DNA from: JAGNKE01 sp964583335
Lineage (GTDB): Bacteria > Pseudomonadota > Alphaproteobacteria > Micavibrionales > Micavibrionaceae
NCBI GenBank assembly: GCA_964583335.1
Contig: CAZOVG010000003.1
Coordinates: 124,001 to 188,000, forward strand
Length of the DNA stretch: 64,000 nt
Reading direction: 5' to 3'
Below, in pieces: positions 1-7,741 of this stretch. Under the pieces are notes generated by a model. That model was not told the DNA's origin. It was given only the letters and a program-made list of their open reading frames with translations, and ran no database searches. Numbering within the stretch: the stretch's first letter is position 1; each line of letters begins with the position of its first letter. A program made the translations under genes and the position numbers.

Positions 1-1
1 A

Positions 2-1384
2 CCAGTTACGCCGACCGAAGCGGAAAATACATGGGACAGCGCGGAGTCACACTCCCCAAGCTTTAAGCCCGAACTCGGCGCCCCTCTGGCCCCGCCCAGC
101 CTTCCGGCCTCCCCGCTGGATAAAATCCGCGTGCGCGGCGGCAACCCGCTGAACGGCGAAATCAGCGTCAGCGGCGCAAAGAACGCGGCCCTGAAACTCA
201 TGTCCGCCGCTCTGCTCACCGGCGAATCCCTCTATCTTGAAAACGCGCCGAACGCCCTGCGCGACATCCGCTCGCAATCCGACCTGCTCGAATATCTCGG
301 CTGCGCGGTCAAGCGCGAGGACCGCCTGATGGCCCTGAACGCCAGCACGGTGGATAATTTCACCGCGCCTTACGACCTCGTGCGCAAGATGCGCACCTCC
401 ATCCTCGTCCTCGGCCCGCTTCTGGCAAGGTTCGGACAGGCCCGCGTCTCCCTGCCCGGCGGCTGCGCCATCGGCACCCGCCCGGTGGACCTCCACCTCA
501 AGGGACTTGAGGAAATGGGCGCGGAGATCGCAATCGAGGAAGGCTATATCAACGCCAAGGCCCCCGCAGGCGGCCTTCAGGGCGCGACGATCCGCTTCCC
601 CAAGGTCTCCGTCGGCGCGACCGAAAATCTGATGATGGCCGCAACTCTGGCCAAGGGCACCACGACCCTCGTCAACGCCGCCCGCGAACCGGAGATCAGC
701 GATCTGGGCGAATGCCTGATCAAGATGGGCGCGAAGATCAGCGGCCTCGGCACCGACACCATCACCATCGAAGGCGTGCCGCACCTTTCCGGCGCGCGCC
801 ATCAAATCCTGCCCGACCGCATCGAGGCCGGAACCTATATCATCGCCGCCGCCATGACCGGCGGCACCGTGCGCCTGAAAAACGCGCGCCTCGAACACCT
901 GACCGCCGCCCTCGGCCACCTCTCGCAGGCGGGCGTGGAGGTCGAGCGCGACCGCGACTCCGTGATCGTCAGCCGCAACGGCAGCAAGCTGCGCGGCGTG
1001 GACATCATGACCGAACCTTACCCCGGCTTCCCCACCGATCTGCAGGCGCAGTTCATGGCGATGCTCACCCTCGCTGAGGGCGCGGGCATGGTCACCGAGA
1101 CCATCTTTGAAAACCGCTTCATGCACGTGCCCGAACTCGCCCGCATGGGCGCGGACATCACCGTGCACGGTCACTCCGCCATCGTGCGCGGCGTGGAAAA
1201 ACTCAAAGGCGCCGAAGTCATGGCCACCGACCTGCGGGCCTCCGTGGCCCTCGTTCTGGCCGGGCTGGTCGCCGAAGGCACCACCACCATCAACCGCATC
1301 TACCATCTGGAGCGCGGCTACGAGGACATCGCGGGCAAGCTCTCCGCCTGCGGCGCGGATATCGAGCGGGTGGCGGGGGAATAG
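2..1384 (+). CDS. murA: UDP-N-acetylglucosamine 1-carboxyvinyltransferase (MurA), 5' end outside window
   Basis: MurA transfers enolpyruvate from PEP to UDP-GlcNAc, the first committed step of peptidoglycan synthesis, in the cytoplasm. Visible family motifs are SGAKNAAL (Lys and Asn of the UDP-GlcNAc site), GGCAIGTRPVDLH carrying the PEP-binding/fosfomycin-target Cys, PGFPTDLQAQ with the catalytic Asp, and DLRASVALVLAGL near the C-terminus. The first start codon in frame within the window is GTG at 131, but the conserved first strand (DKIRV, from 116) lies before it and the frame stays open to base 2 with no ATG, GTG or TTG. The true start is therefore probably upstream, giving a Pro/Ser-rich extension of at least 38 residues ahead of the usual MurA N-terminus. 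It ends 5 bp from the stop of the convergent gene. Identity is very secure; the start is not. Confidence 0.95.
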   Translation, partial: PVTPTEAENTWDSAESHSPSFKPELGAPLAPPSLPASPLDKIRVRGGNPLNGEISVSGAKNAALKLMSAALLTGESLYLENAPNALRDIRSQSDLLEYLGCAVKREDRLMALNASTVDNFTAPYDLVRKMRTSILVLGPLLARFGQARVSLPGGCAIGTRPVDLHLKGLEEMGAEIAIEEGYINAKAPAGGLQGATIRFPKVSVGATENLMMAATLAKGTTTLVNAAREPEISDLGECLIKMGAKISGLGTDTITIEGVPHLSGARHQILPDRIEAGTYIIAAAMTGGTVRLKNARLEHLTAALGHLSQAGVEVERDRDSVIVSRNGSKLRGVDIMTEPYPGFPTDLQAQFMAMLTLAEGAGMVTETIFENRFMHVPELARMGADITVHGHSAIVRGVEKLKGAEVMATDLRASVALVLAGLVAEGTTTINRIYHLERGYEDIAGKLSACGADIERVAGE

Positions 1385-1389
1385 CCCCC

Positions 1390-2043
1390 TCAATCCTCGC
1401 CCGGCCCGCCGCGCATCCATTCATTAAGTTTATTGACGGCCCTCGCCCCGGCATCGTCCAGCGTGCGCACCAGCGGCGACCGCGCATCCACGAACTCGAC
1501 GCGCGGCGGAGCGTCCATCGCCGCCGCGAATTGATTGAGCGTGTCTTTCTGTTGGCTGGTTAAGTCCATCCGGTAAATCCGCGCGGCGATCTCATGAAAC
1601 TGCGTGCGGGCGTATTCATGCGTCTCCAGAAGCCGCTCATGCCCGTCCTTCCCCTGATAGACGGACCGCCTTCCGTACCCCGCATAGGACGTGGCGTAGG
1701 CGATCTGCCAGTCGGCATCGTCCGGGTGCCGCTCGGCCTGAATGCGCATATGCTCGACCGCCTCTTCATAACGCCCCTGCTCCCGCAGATTGAGGGACAA
1801 AAACGCATGCAGGTCGAGGCTTTCGGGAAACCGCTCCACCCCGCGCCGCAGATCCTGCTCGATCTTGGCGCGGATATCGGCGTTCGTCTCGAACAGGGTA
1901 TTGAGATCAACGTTATAGACGGGGCGGGAGGGATCGCGGTCCATCTGCTTGGCGTAAAATCGCGCATCGACCATCCCGTCGATGACCGCCTCGATCTCCG
2001 CGATGTCCTCAGCTGAAAAGCCCTTGGTGTAAGTAACCGCCAC
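1390..2043 (-). CDS. hypothetical protein with TPR-like helical region
   Basis: A 217-residue soluble protein with no signal peptide or membrane segment. I do not recognise a named family. Residues about 95-145 (LHAFLSLNLREQGRYEEAVE, then RHPDDADWQIAYATSYAGYG) have the spacing of paired TPR-like helices, which suggests a protein-protein interaction role. The start is GTG at 2043; no better ATG lies nearby. It is convergent with murA and divergent from the L,D-transpeptidase, with about 117 bp between the two starts for both promoters. Codon use matches its GC-rich neighbours, so it looks like a resident gene. Function unknown. Confidence 0.75.
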   Translation of the reverse strand: MAVTYTKGFSAEDIAEIEAVIDGMVDARFYAKQMDRDPSRPVYNVDLNTLFETNADIRAKIEQDLRRGVERFPESLDLHAFLSLNLREQGRYEEAVEHMRIQAERHPDDADWQIAYATSYAGYGRRSVYQGKDGHERLLETHEYARTQFHEIAARIYRMDLTSQQKDTLNQFAAAMDAPPRVEFVDARSPLVRTLDDAGARAVNKLNEWMRGGPGED

Positions 2044-2160
2044 AAAAACCCCGAAAATATTATGGTTATGCCTTTAGGGTCTATCATAGCGATTTTGCCG
2101 AAAACGCACAAAATTTAAGTTTTCCCTGCGCGGGCAGACTGTTAAGGTCGCAAGGAAACC

Positions 2161-2898
2161 ATGAAAAACCGCCGCGCCATCTTCGCCCTGTTGATCCTTG
2201 CCCTGCTCGGCGCGGGGCTGTTCTATGCCTATAGAACCCTCGTCCCCGGCAAGGCGAACCTTCCCGAAATCCGCGCCCGCGTCTGGCCGGGGCTGGAGCG
2301 CGAACTCGACGCCTTTGGCCTCGCCGCAAACGGCGACCTGTTTATCCGCATCTTCAAGGAGGAAAAGGAGCTGGAAATCTGGGGCGTCGATATAAAAACC
2401 GCAACGTACCGGAAATTCAAAACCTACCCGGTTTGCGCCTACTCCGGCAAGCTCGGCCCCAAGGAGCGCGAAGGCGACTTCCAGACGCCCGAAGGGTTTT
2501 ATGACGTGACCGAAGACCGCCTGCACCCGGCCAGCGACTACCACCTCGCCTTCAATATCGGCTACCCCAACGCCTACGACCAAAGCCTGGGCCGCACCGG
2601 CAGCTTCATCATGGTGCACGGCGCCTGCGTGTCCATCGGCTGCTTCGCAATGACCAATGAGGGGATCGAGGAAATTTATCTTCTCGTGGAATCCGCCCTC
2701 AAGGGCGGCCAGCCCGCCGTACCCGTGCAAATTTTCCCCTTCCGCATGACAGACGAAAACATGGCGCGGCATAAAGATAGCCAATGGACCCCCTTCTGGC
2801 AGAACCTCAAGGAAGGCTACGACCTGTTCGAACTCTCCGGCCACCCGCCCCAAACGCAGAGCCAGAGCCGGAACTACGGATTTACAGGCCGGATTTAG
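2161..2898 (+). CDS. L,D-transpeptidase, YkuD fold, YafK-like
   Basis: Predicted periplasmic enzyme of the YkuD family. Members of the YafK/DpaA branch act on peptidoglycan cross-links or lipoprotein-peptidoglycan links. An N-terminal hydrophobic segment (residues about 6-24, IFALLILALLGAGLFYAY) looks like a signal anchor. The catalytic signature is complete: VHGACVSIGCFAM supplies the His, and the Cys of the SxGC motif, at about residues 155-167. KLGPKEREGDFQTPEG is the usual substrate-groove strand of this branch. The last 58 codons, or a close relative of them, reappear in broken form at 5345-5517. Exact reaction (L,D-transpeptidase or endopeptidase) cannot be told from sequence. Confidence 0.9.
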   Translation: MKNRRAIFALLILALLGAGLFYAYRTLVPGKANLPEIRARVWPGLERELDAFGLAANGDLFIRIFKEEKELEIWGVDIKTATYRKFKTYPVCAYSGKLGPKEREGDFQTPEGFYDVTEDRLHPASDYHLAFNIGYPNAYDQSLGRTGSFIMVHGACVSIGCFAMTNEGIEEIYLLVESALKGGQPAVPVQIFPFRMTDENMARHKDSQWTPFWQNLKEGYDLFELSGHPPQTQSQSRNYGFTGRI

Positions 2899-2956
2899 AA
2901 AAAATTTTCTATATTATTCAAACACATAACAACAAATTTGCAGCCCTTTAAGCCCT

Positions 2957-5299
2957 ATGTTACGGTTTTCTATGGGTTGGCAATCGGTGAAAGATCGGGC
3001 CAATGGCACGGAATACGAAGCGTCCGCCAGGGAACTGGTCGAAAAAACAGAGACGCAGTTAAGGGCCATTGAGAGCTTTTTGCAGGATACGCGGCAAAGC
3101 GCCGCGTCCGACCCGCGCTTGGCCGCCATCCGCTCGGATGTAGAAGCCAGCTACAATCAAGCCCGCAGCACCCTCGACTATCTCGGCCAGCAGGACGGCG
3201 CGAACCTCAGCACGTTTCAAAGAATGGGCGCGCTGGCGTCAGTCTCACAGGGCCTAAGTCTGGTCGTCAATCCGGATGACGCTCAGGGCGGCATGACGGC
3301 AATCGCCGATTATCACCGCGCGCTCGACGTCCCGAACGAAGACGAAGCCAAAGCCCTAACAGACCCGGCCGAACGTCAGGCCTATATCGACCAAAGACGC
3401 CAGACCTTCGTCGGACGAGCAGATGAATTCACGCAAGAGGCCCGCCTGAATGCAAGATTCGCCGAAGCCTCGGTCGAACACCTGAAATCGCGGGCCGACC
3501 CGACATACACGCCCGACCCCGCCCGTTCCTTCGAATCCATCGGCGCGGAAGGACAGGCGGGACAGCGTATGATCAGCCTCAACCGAGGACGCGATGCGGT
3601 GGTCAGCCTCGACCCTGTGGACCGCGACGCACTGTCCATGTACCACGCGCTTGATGCCCTGAAACGCACCGTGCCCAATAGCCTGAACGGCATGAGCCCG
3701 GAGCAGCGCAGCGAAATCGCGGAAATCAATATGAACGTGGTGGCCCGCGCCTATGCGGGAGAATACGGTCCAAGATTCAATCTCCGCCCCGGTCAGGACA
3801 GGGGTATCACCGTAGGCCCCGAAAGCGTGAATAGTCCGCGTATGACCTTTAACCTTGGCACCGCCGCCGGGGTGAACTACAACCCGATCAACCCCTTTTT
3901 GACGCACGACCCCACCGGCACTGTAAATGAGGCCTCAAGACTGCCCGGAGACGCGCTCAACTACTACACCCAATTCTTTTCTGAAGGTCTGTCCGGCCAG
4001 AGCGACCAGGCCGCCGCGCGCAATACGGCGCTTATGGAACTCATGCAACGCAGCGGCGGCGAACGCGTCCCCTCCGCCGAGATTTACCGCACCCTTGGCC
4101 TCGACCCGAAAGGCCCGGATTTCGCCGCACCCCCCGCCGGATCCGCCCGCCGGATAGAGGAAAGCTTCGCAAGACTGGAAGGAAACGTGGCCCTGCTCGA
4201 ACAACTGGTCGCCAACCCGACCGGACAGGACCTGCAGAAGACCCTCGCCGACCGCAACATGACCGTAGACAGCCTTATGATGGAGTTGAAGCAAAATGTG
4301 GGCAGGAACAACTTTATGCCCGGCATCGAGCACGACACCTATCAACGCATGGTCGATCAGGCCAATATCAACGGGCGGGTTGAAGCTCTGCTCGGTGTCC
4401 CCATCGAGCAATCACAAAATACCCGCTTCAATACCTCCCCTGTGTTGCAGGCCATGAGCCGCAACTTCGAGCATTTCCACCCGGCTCCGCAGGGCCAGAC
4501 GCCTGTGCCGCAGACCCGCGACGGCGCGAACCAGCTGGGCGAAGCCCTGAGCGCCCGGGGCGGCGCCGTCATCATGGACAACCACGTACGCCCGGAATCC
4601 ATGAGTTTCCTGCGCGCCAGCCTGCCCGAAATCGCCAGCCGGGGCACGGCCCGGATATTGCTCGAAAACGCGGGCACAAACACCGGCACGGCGGCCGGAG
4701 GGCTGATCGTCTTCAACCAGCAAAATCCGCTGCAGAAATTCTACGAAACCGGAGACGCCTCGCACCTCCAGGCGCTAAAATCCTCTTTCACGGCGCATCT
4801 TGAAAACATCGCGGAATCGCGGGCCCTCACCCCCGCAGAGCAACTGCAACTCGGTCAACTCCGCGAACGCGACGCCGAAACCGCCCGCACCATTGAGGAA
4901 GCCTACACCCAATATGGAATAAAATTCGAATTCCTCGGCGGCGCGCAGGAAGGGCAGGTCAGTGACAATTTCGGCCTCGAAGCACGCGGCGTAACCAGCA
5001 ATTTTGGCTGGGACCGCCAGATCAGGGACGCCGCGAGGGAAGTAGACAACGTGATCGTCTTCGGCGGCGGCGGCCATTTCACGGAAGGCCTGCCCGGCCA
5101 TAATACCGGACGCATGGTTCTGGACGAATCTTTGGGATTCCCGACCTTTTCGGCGGGCGATACGCAAGGCCTGTTCAAGGGCGATTACCACGTTGACCCC
5201 GGTCCCGGCGACCGCTGGACGTCCACACCCGAAACCGCGTCTCCAGCCGCAGCCCCATCGGCCCAGCCCGAAATCCGCACGGCTCCCGGCCCGCGATAA
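2957..5299 (+). CDS. large protein with possible TIKI/ChaN/EreA-like C-terminal domain
   Basis: A 780-residue protein without signal peptide or membrane segment. The first ~500 residues are helical and unrecognised. The last third has the layout of the TIKI/ChaN/erythromycin-esterase-like superfamily, also found in the C2 domain of Pasteurella toxin: VIMDNHVRPESMSFLRASLP (His about 543), a strand ARILLENAG with Glu about 570, and late VDNVIVFGGGGHF with His about 707. These match the GExH, LE and GxxH positions of that fold, although the first motif reads DNH rather than GEXH. The C-terminus is a Pro/Ala-rich tail. No convincing ribosome-binding site precedes ATG 2957 or ATG 2972. It sits between an L,D-transpeptidase gene and a broken copy of that gene's end, so it may have arrived as an islet. 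The domain call is from motif memory, not a search. Confidence 0.6.
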   Translation: MLRFSMGWQSVKDRANGTEYEASARELVEKTETQLRAIESFLQDTRQSAASDPRLAAIRSDVEASYNQARSTLDYLGQQDGANLSTFQRMGALASVSQGLSLVVNPDDAQGGMTAIADYHRALDVPNEDEAKALTDPAERQAYIDQRRQTFVGRADEFTQEARLNARFAEASVEHLKSRADPTYTPDPARSFESIGAEGQAGQRMISLNRGRDAVVSLDPVDRDALSMYHALDALKRTVPNSLNGMSPEQRSEIAEINMNVVARAYAGEYGPRFNLRPGQDRGITVGPESVNSPRMTFNLGTAAGVNYNPINPFLTHDPTGTVNEASRLPGDALNYYTQFFSEGLSGQSDQAAARNTALMELMQRSGGERVPSAEIYRTLGLDPKGPDFAAPPAGSARRIEESFARLEGNVALLEQLVANPTGQDLQKTLADRNMTVDSLMMELKQNVGRNNFMPGIEHDTYQRMVDQANINGRVEALLGVPIEQSQNTRFNTSPVLQAMSRNFEHFHPAPQGQTPVPQTRDGANQLGEALSARGGAVIMDNHVRPESMSFLRASLPEIASRGTARILLENAGTNTGTAAGGLIVFNQQNPLQKFYETGDASHLQALKSSFTAHLENIAESRALTPAEQLQLGQLRERDAETARTIEEAYTQYGIKFEFLGGAQEGQVSDNFGLEARGVTSNFGWDRQIRDAAREVDNVIVFGGGGHFTEGLPGHNTGRMVLDESLGFPTFSAGDTQGLFKGDYHVDPGPGDRWTSTPETASPAAAPSAQPEIRTAPGPR

Positions 5300-5344
5300 A
5301 TCTCAGCCAAGTTTAGATATGTTCAGACCTGTTTTGGGAAAATG

Positions 5345-5517
5345 GTGCCCATCTTGACCTTCCGCATGACGGACGAAAACATGGCGCGGTATAAATACAG
5401 CAAGTAGCCCCCTTCTGGCAGAACCTCAAGGAAGGCTACGACCTGTTCGAACTCTCCAGCCACCCGCCAGACACGGAGACAGAAAACCAAAACCACGGCT
5501 TCACCGGAAGGATTTAA
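5345..5517 (+). pseudogene. broken duplicate of the 3' end of the L,D-transpeptidase gene
   Basis: This stretch aligns base by base with about 2725-2898. Both contain TTCCGCATGAC followed by GACGAAAACATGGCGCGG, CTTCTGGCAGAACCTCAAGG, AGGCTACGACCTGTTCGAAC and a final GFTGRI-stop. The copy has an in-frame TAG at 5405-5407 and a one-base deletion just after it, so it cannot encode the domain. No start of the gene is present, only its tail. It lies directly after the 780-residue gene, so the duplicated ends bracket that gene. Confidence 0.85.
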
Positions 5518-5573
5518 GCAAACTAACCGCACCCCATTCAACAAAAGATATAAAGACGAAAGCCGCGTAGACC

Positions 5574-7475
5574 TTAAGGCTTCAAATTGCATACCAGAGG
5601 TTTTATCTCCTCATCTTCCCCTTCATCCCGAAACGTATGTCCCCTCAGGTAATCCCCTAACTCAACAAAGGCAATCTCGCTTTTTATATCCTCTGCGCTT
5701 AACGGCTCCCCCTGAAAAACCATGGTCTCAGTTTTCAGCGGTTCTCCCTTGATGTAAGAACTCAGCCATGCTTGATCAAACCAACGTTCCCGGGCTGCCA
5801 GAGATATAAGCGATCCGACCAAAAGCTCTTTTTCGCTGACGCTGTAATCCTTATAACTCGTGAAATAGTAAACAATCTCTCGCCCCCATATATCCTTCAT
5901 CGCCCCAAGCTGTTGCAACAACGCAGCCCTGACATCCTTGTTTGAACAGAAATATCTTTGAAGATGAACAAAATACTCAGACTTAGACCCAGACCACCCA
6001 TAGCCTTGCAAAAAGACAAGCGCAGGCAATGAGAGGATATCGGAGCGGGAATCATCATCGGATTCGCTCGGGCGTGCTATATACGCCTCTATTTCCATCT
6101 TGGCCCAGTCAACAACCGGATCTTTGTAAAAATTTGCAAGGAGAACCGCGATATCCGGCCGCGATCTGTAATCCTTTGGCCTCAACTCTTTCAGTTCGGT
6201 CTCAATACTGCTGGGTTTAGGAATGGCCCTTATGAAGTTCCTCTCCTGACGCCGCACCAAAGTGGAATACATGCTATAGGCAAAATCCGGCCACCACTCC
6301 CTAACCTCCTTATCGTCAAGCCATATTTCCTTTTCCCAATCGTCTGGATCCGTTCTGATTATTAAAGCTGCATTATAAAACTCCCACGCATCCTGATGAT
6401 TAGCAGCATTAAGAATGACAAAAGCCCTGTCTCTGAGCAGTTCAAGCGCATCACGGTACCGCCCGTTTTGCGCGTAATAGCGGGCGATCACTGAAAGAAA
6501 CCTGACTTTTTTCCCTTCCTTTTTCAACAGTTCATCAAAAAAAGACATGGCATCTGGATGCTCGCCCTCAGTCAAAGCTTCAAGAACAAGGACTCTGGAA
6601 TCGTCAGGATCATCAACCTTTGGCTCTTCTTCATCCCACCCAAACGGATCATCTTCTTCCTCGGGCAAACCTGCCGCCAGCCGGTCCGCCTTGATCTTGG
6701 CCTCGCGCCTCTCCCTCTTATTTTCTAAATAGGAATCAAGTTTGCCCTCTTGCTCAACAATCGAAAAAATATTGGAACGCTTATCCTCAAGAGACTCAAA
6801 CTCTTCAAGAAGATATTGTGTGGGTTTATAACTTGAAACACCGCTCAAGTATGAGCGTATATCCACAGCCAGTTCAGCTTCATGATCGTTCATCTCCTGC
6901 TTTCGGGTAAGTTCCTGATACTTCTTTTTAAGAATCCCCATCTGCTTGATAGGGTCAGGCTCTTTCTGAACGTCCATGTAATAGCGAATGGTCTTAACCC
7001 AAAGAGAGTCCTCGCCGTAATAATCTTCCGCAACGCGCGTCCATGCAAATAGCGGTCTGTAATAGGTACCGTCGTCAGCCTTAGAGAGGAAAAGCACATA
7101 AGGCCGTCCTTTTTCAAACATTTGTCTGATACAGGAGCCGTGATAGGATTCAGGGTGGGCATATTCTAAATCACCGGGATCGCTTGGAATCGTCTCTCCA
7201 AGATTTGCAGAAACCCAACCGCCTTTATCTGTAAAAACAGGCCCGAGATCGCCCTTAAAAACCTGATCGACACTGAAGGTAAGTTCATACTCATCATCAC
7301 CGACCTCTTTTTGGGTCTGGGGCGTGGCCACAACGATCGCATCGACGAGTTGAACCAGATCGAAATTCGTCGGCTGATAGTAATTCGATGCCATTTTGCA
7401 AGCATACGCCGCCCGGAAAACGCCGCAGACTGCCAACAAAACAGCGCAAAAAATAGAGAGTGACAGCCTGTTCAT
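5574..7475 (-). CDS. secreted hypothetical protein, Cys-containing N-terminal domain plus helical region
   Basis: A 633-residue protein with a clear signal peptide (NRLSLSIFCAVLLAVCGVF ending near AYA-C). I chose ATG 7475 over an upstream in-frame ATG at 7490 because AGGAATCC precedes it at suitable distance. Residues about 20-150 contain a strand-rich domain of the pattern IVVATPQ...FSVDQVFKGD...CIRQMFEKGRPYVLFL...W, resembling small NTR/TIMP-like domains of bacterial secreted proteins, but I would not name it. The remaining ~450 residues are charged helices with an acidic patch (EEEDDPFGWDEEEPKVDDPD). GC content looks lower than that of the flanking genes. Function unknown; a periplasmic or exported location is the only firm inference. 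Confidence 0.8.
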   Translation of the reverse strand: MNRLSLSIFCAVLLAVCGVFRAAYACKMASNYYQPTNFDLVQLVDAIVVATPQTQKEVGDDEYELTFSVDQVFKGDLGPVFTDKGGWVSANLGETIPSDPGDLEYAHPESYHGSCIRQMFEKGRPYVLFLSKADDGTYYRPLFAWTRVAEDYYGEDSLWVKTIRYYMDVQKEPDPIKQMGILKKKYQELTRKQEMNDHEAELAVDIRSYLSGVSSYKPTQYLLEEFESLEDKRSNIFSIVEQEGKLDSYLENKRERREAKIKADRLAAGLPEEEDDPFGWDEEEPKVDDPDDSRVLVLEALTEGEHPDAMSFFDELLKKEGKKVRFLSVIARYYAQNGRYRDALELLRDRAFVILNAANHQDAWEFYNAALIIRTDPDDWEKEIWLDDKEVREWWPDFAYSMYSTLVRRQERNFIRAIPKPSSIETELKELRPKDYRSRPDIAVLLANFYKDPVVDWAKMEIEAYIARPSESDDDSRSDILSLPALVFLQGYGWSGSKSEYFVHLQRYFCSNKDVRAALLQQLGAMKDIWGREIVYYFTSYKDYSVSEKELLVGSLISLAARERWFDQAWLSSYIKGEPLKTETMVFQGEPLSAEDIKSEIAFVELGDYLRGHTFRDEGEDEEIKPLVCNLKP

Positions 7476-7552
7476 GGATTCCTGCATCAAAACCGTAAGC
7501 GCACAGACAGCATACGGCAGATTGTCAGAAAAAATCCAAAATAAAGGGAAAA

Positions 7553-7627
7553 TGGTGCCCGGGGGCGGAATCGAACCACCGACACGGGGATTTTCAATCC
7601 CCTGCTCTACCCCTGAGCTACCCGGGC
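7553..7627 (-). tRNA. tRNA-Phe (GAA)
   Basis: The minus strand folds into a full cloverleaf of 75 nt. Acceptor arms are GCCCGGG and CCCGGGC with discriminator A and an encoded CCA. The anticodon stem is GGGGA/TCCCC around loop TTGAAAA, giving anticodon GAA. The T arm is GGTGG-TTCGATT-CCGCC. Confidence 0.97.
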
Positions 7628-7720
7628 ATGGGAAAGCGGGATAAAACGCTAGAATACGGCTTATAAAAGAATGAAGTCGGCCTGTCCAGCCCTAGTTTCA
7701 AAACCGCAAGAAAACGGGGA

Positions 7721-7740
7721 AAAATTGGCCCCGAAGGCCG
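7721..7740 (-). terminator. weak intrinsic terminator after the 813-residue gene
   Basis: Just after the stop codon on the minus strand, GGCC-TTCGG-GGCC can pair and is followed by AATTTTT. The stem is only four to five base pairs, so the call is tentative. Confidence 0.35.
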
Positions 7741-7741
7741 C

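Noticed and set aside
47..1420. 457-residue frame antisense to murA
   Set aside because: It mirrors a secure murA gene; its sequence is Gly/Ala/His-rich with no motif, as expected of a GC-rich shadow frame.
5345..5592. 89-residue minus-strand frame over the broken ldt copy
   Set aside because: Its VWRVAGEFEQVVAFLEVLPE segment is only the antisense image of the duplicated L,D-transpeptidase end.
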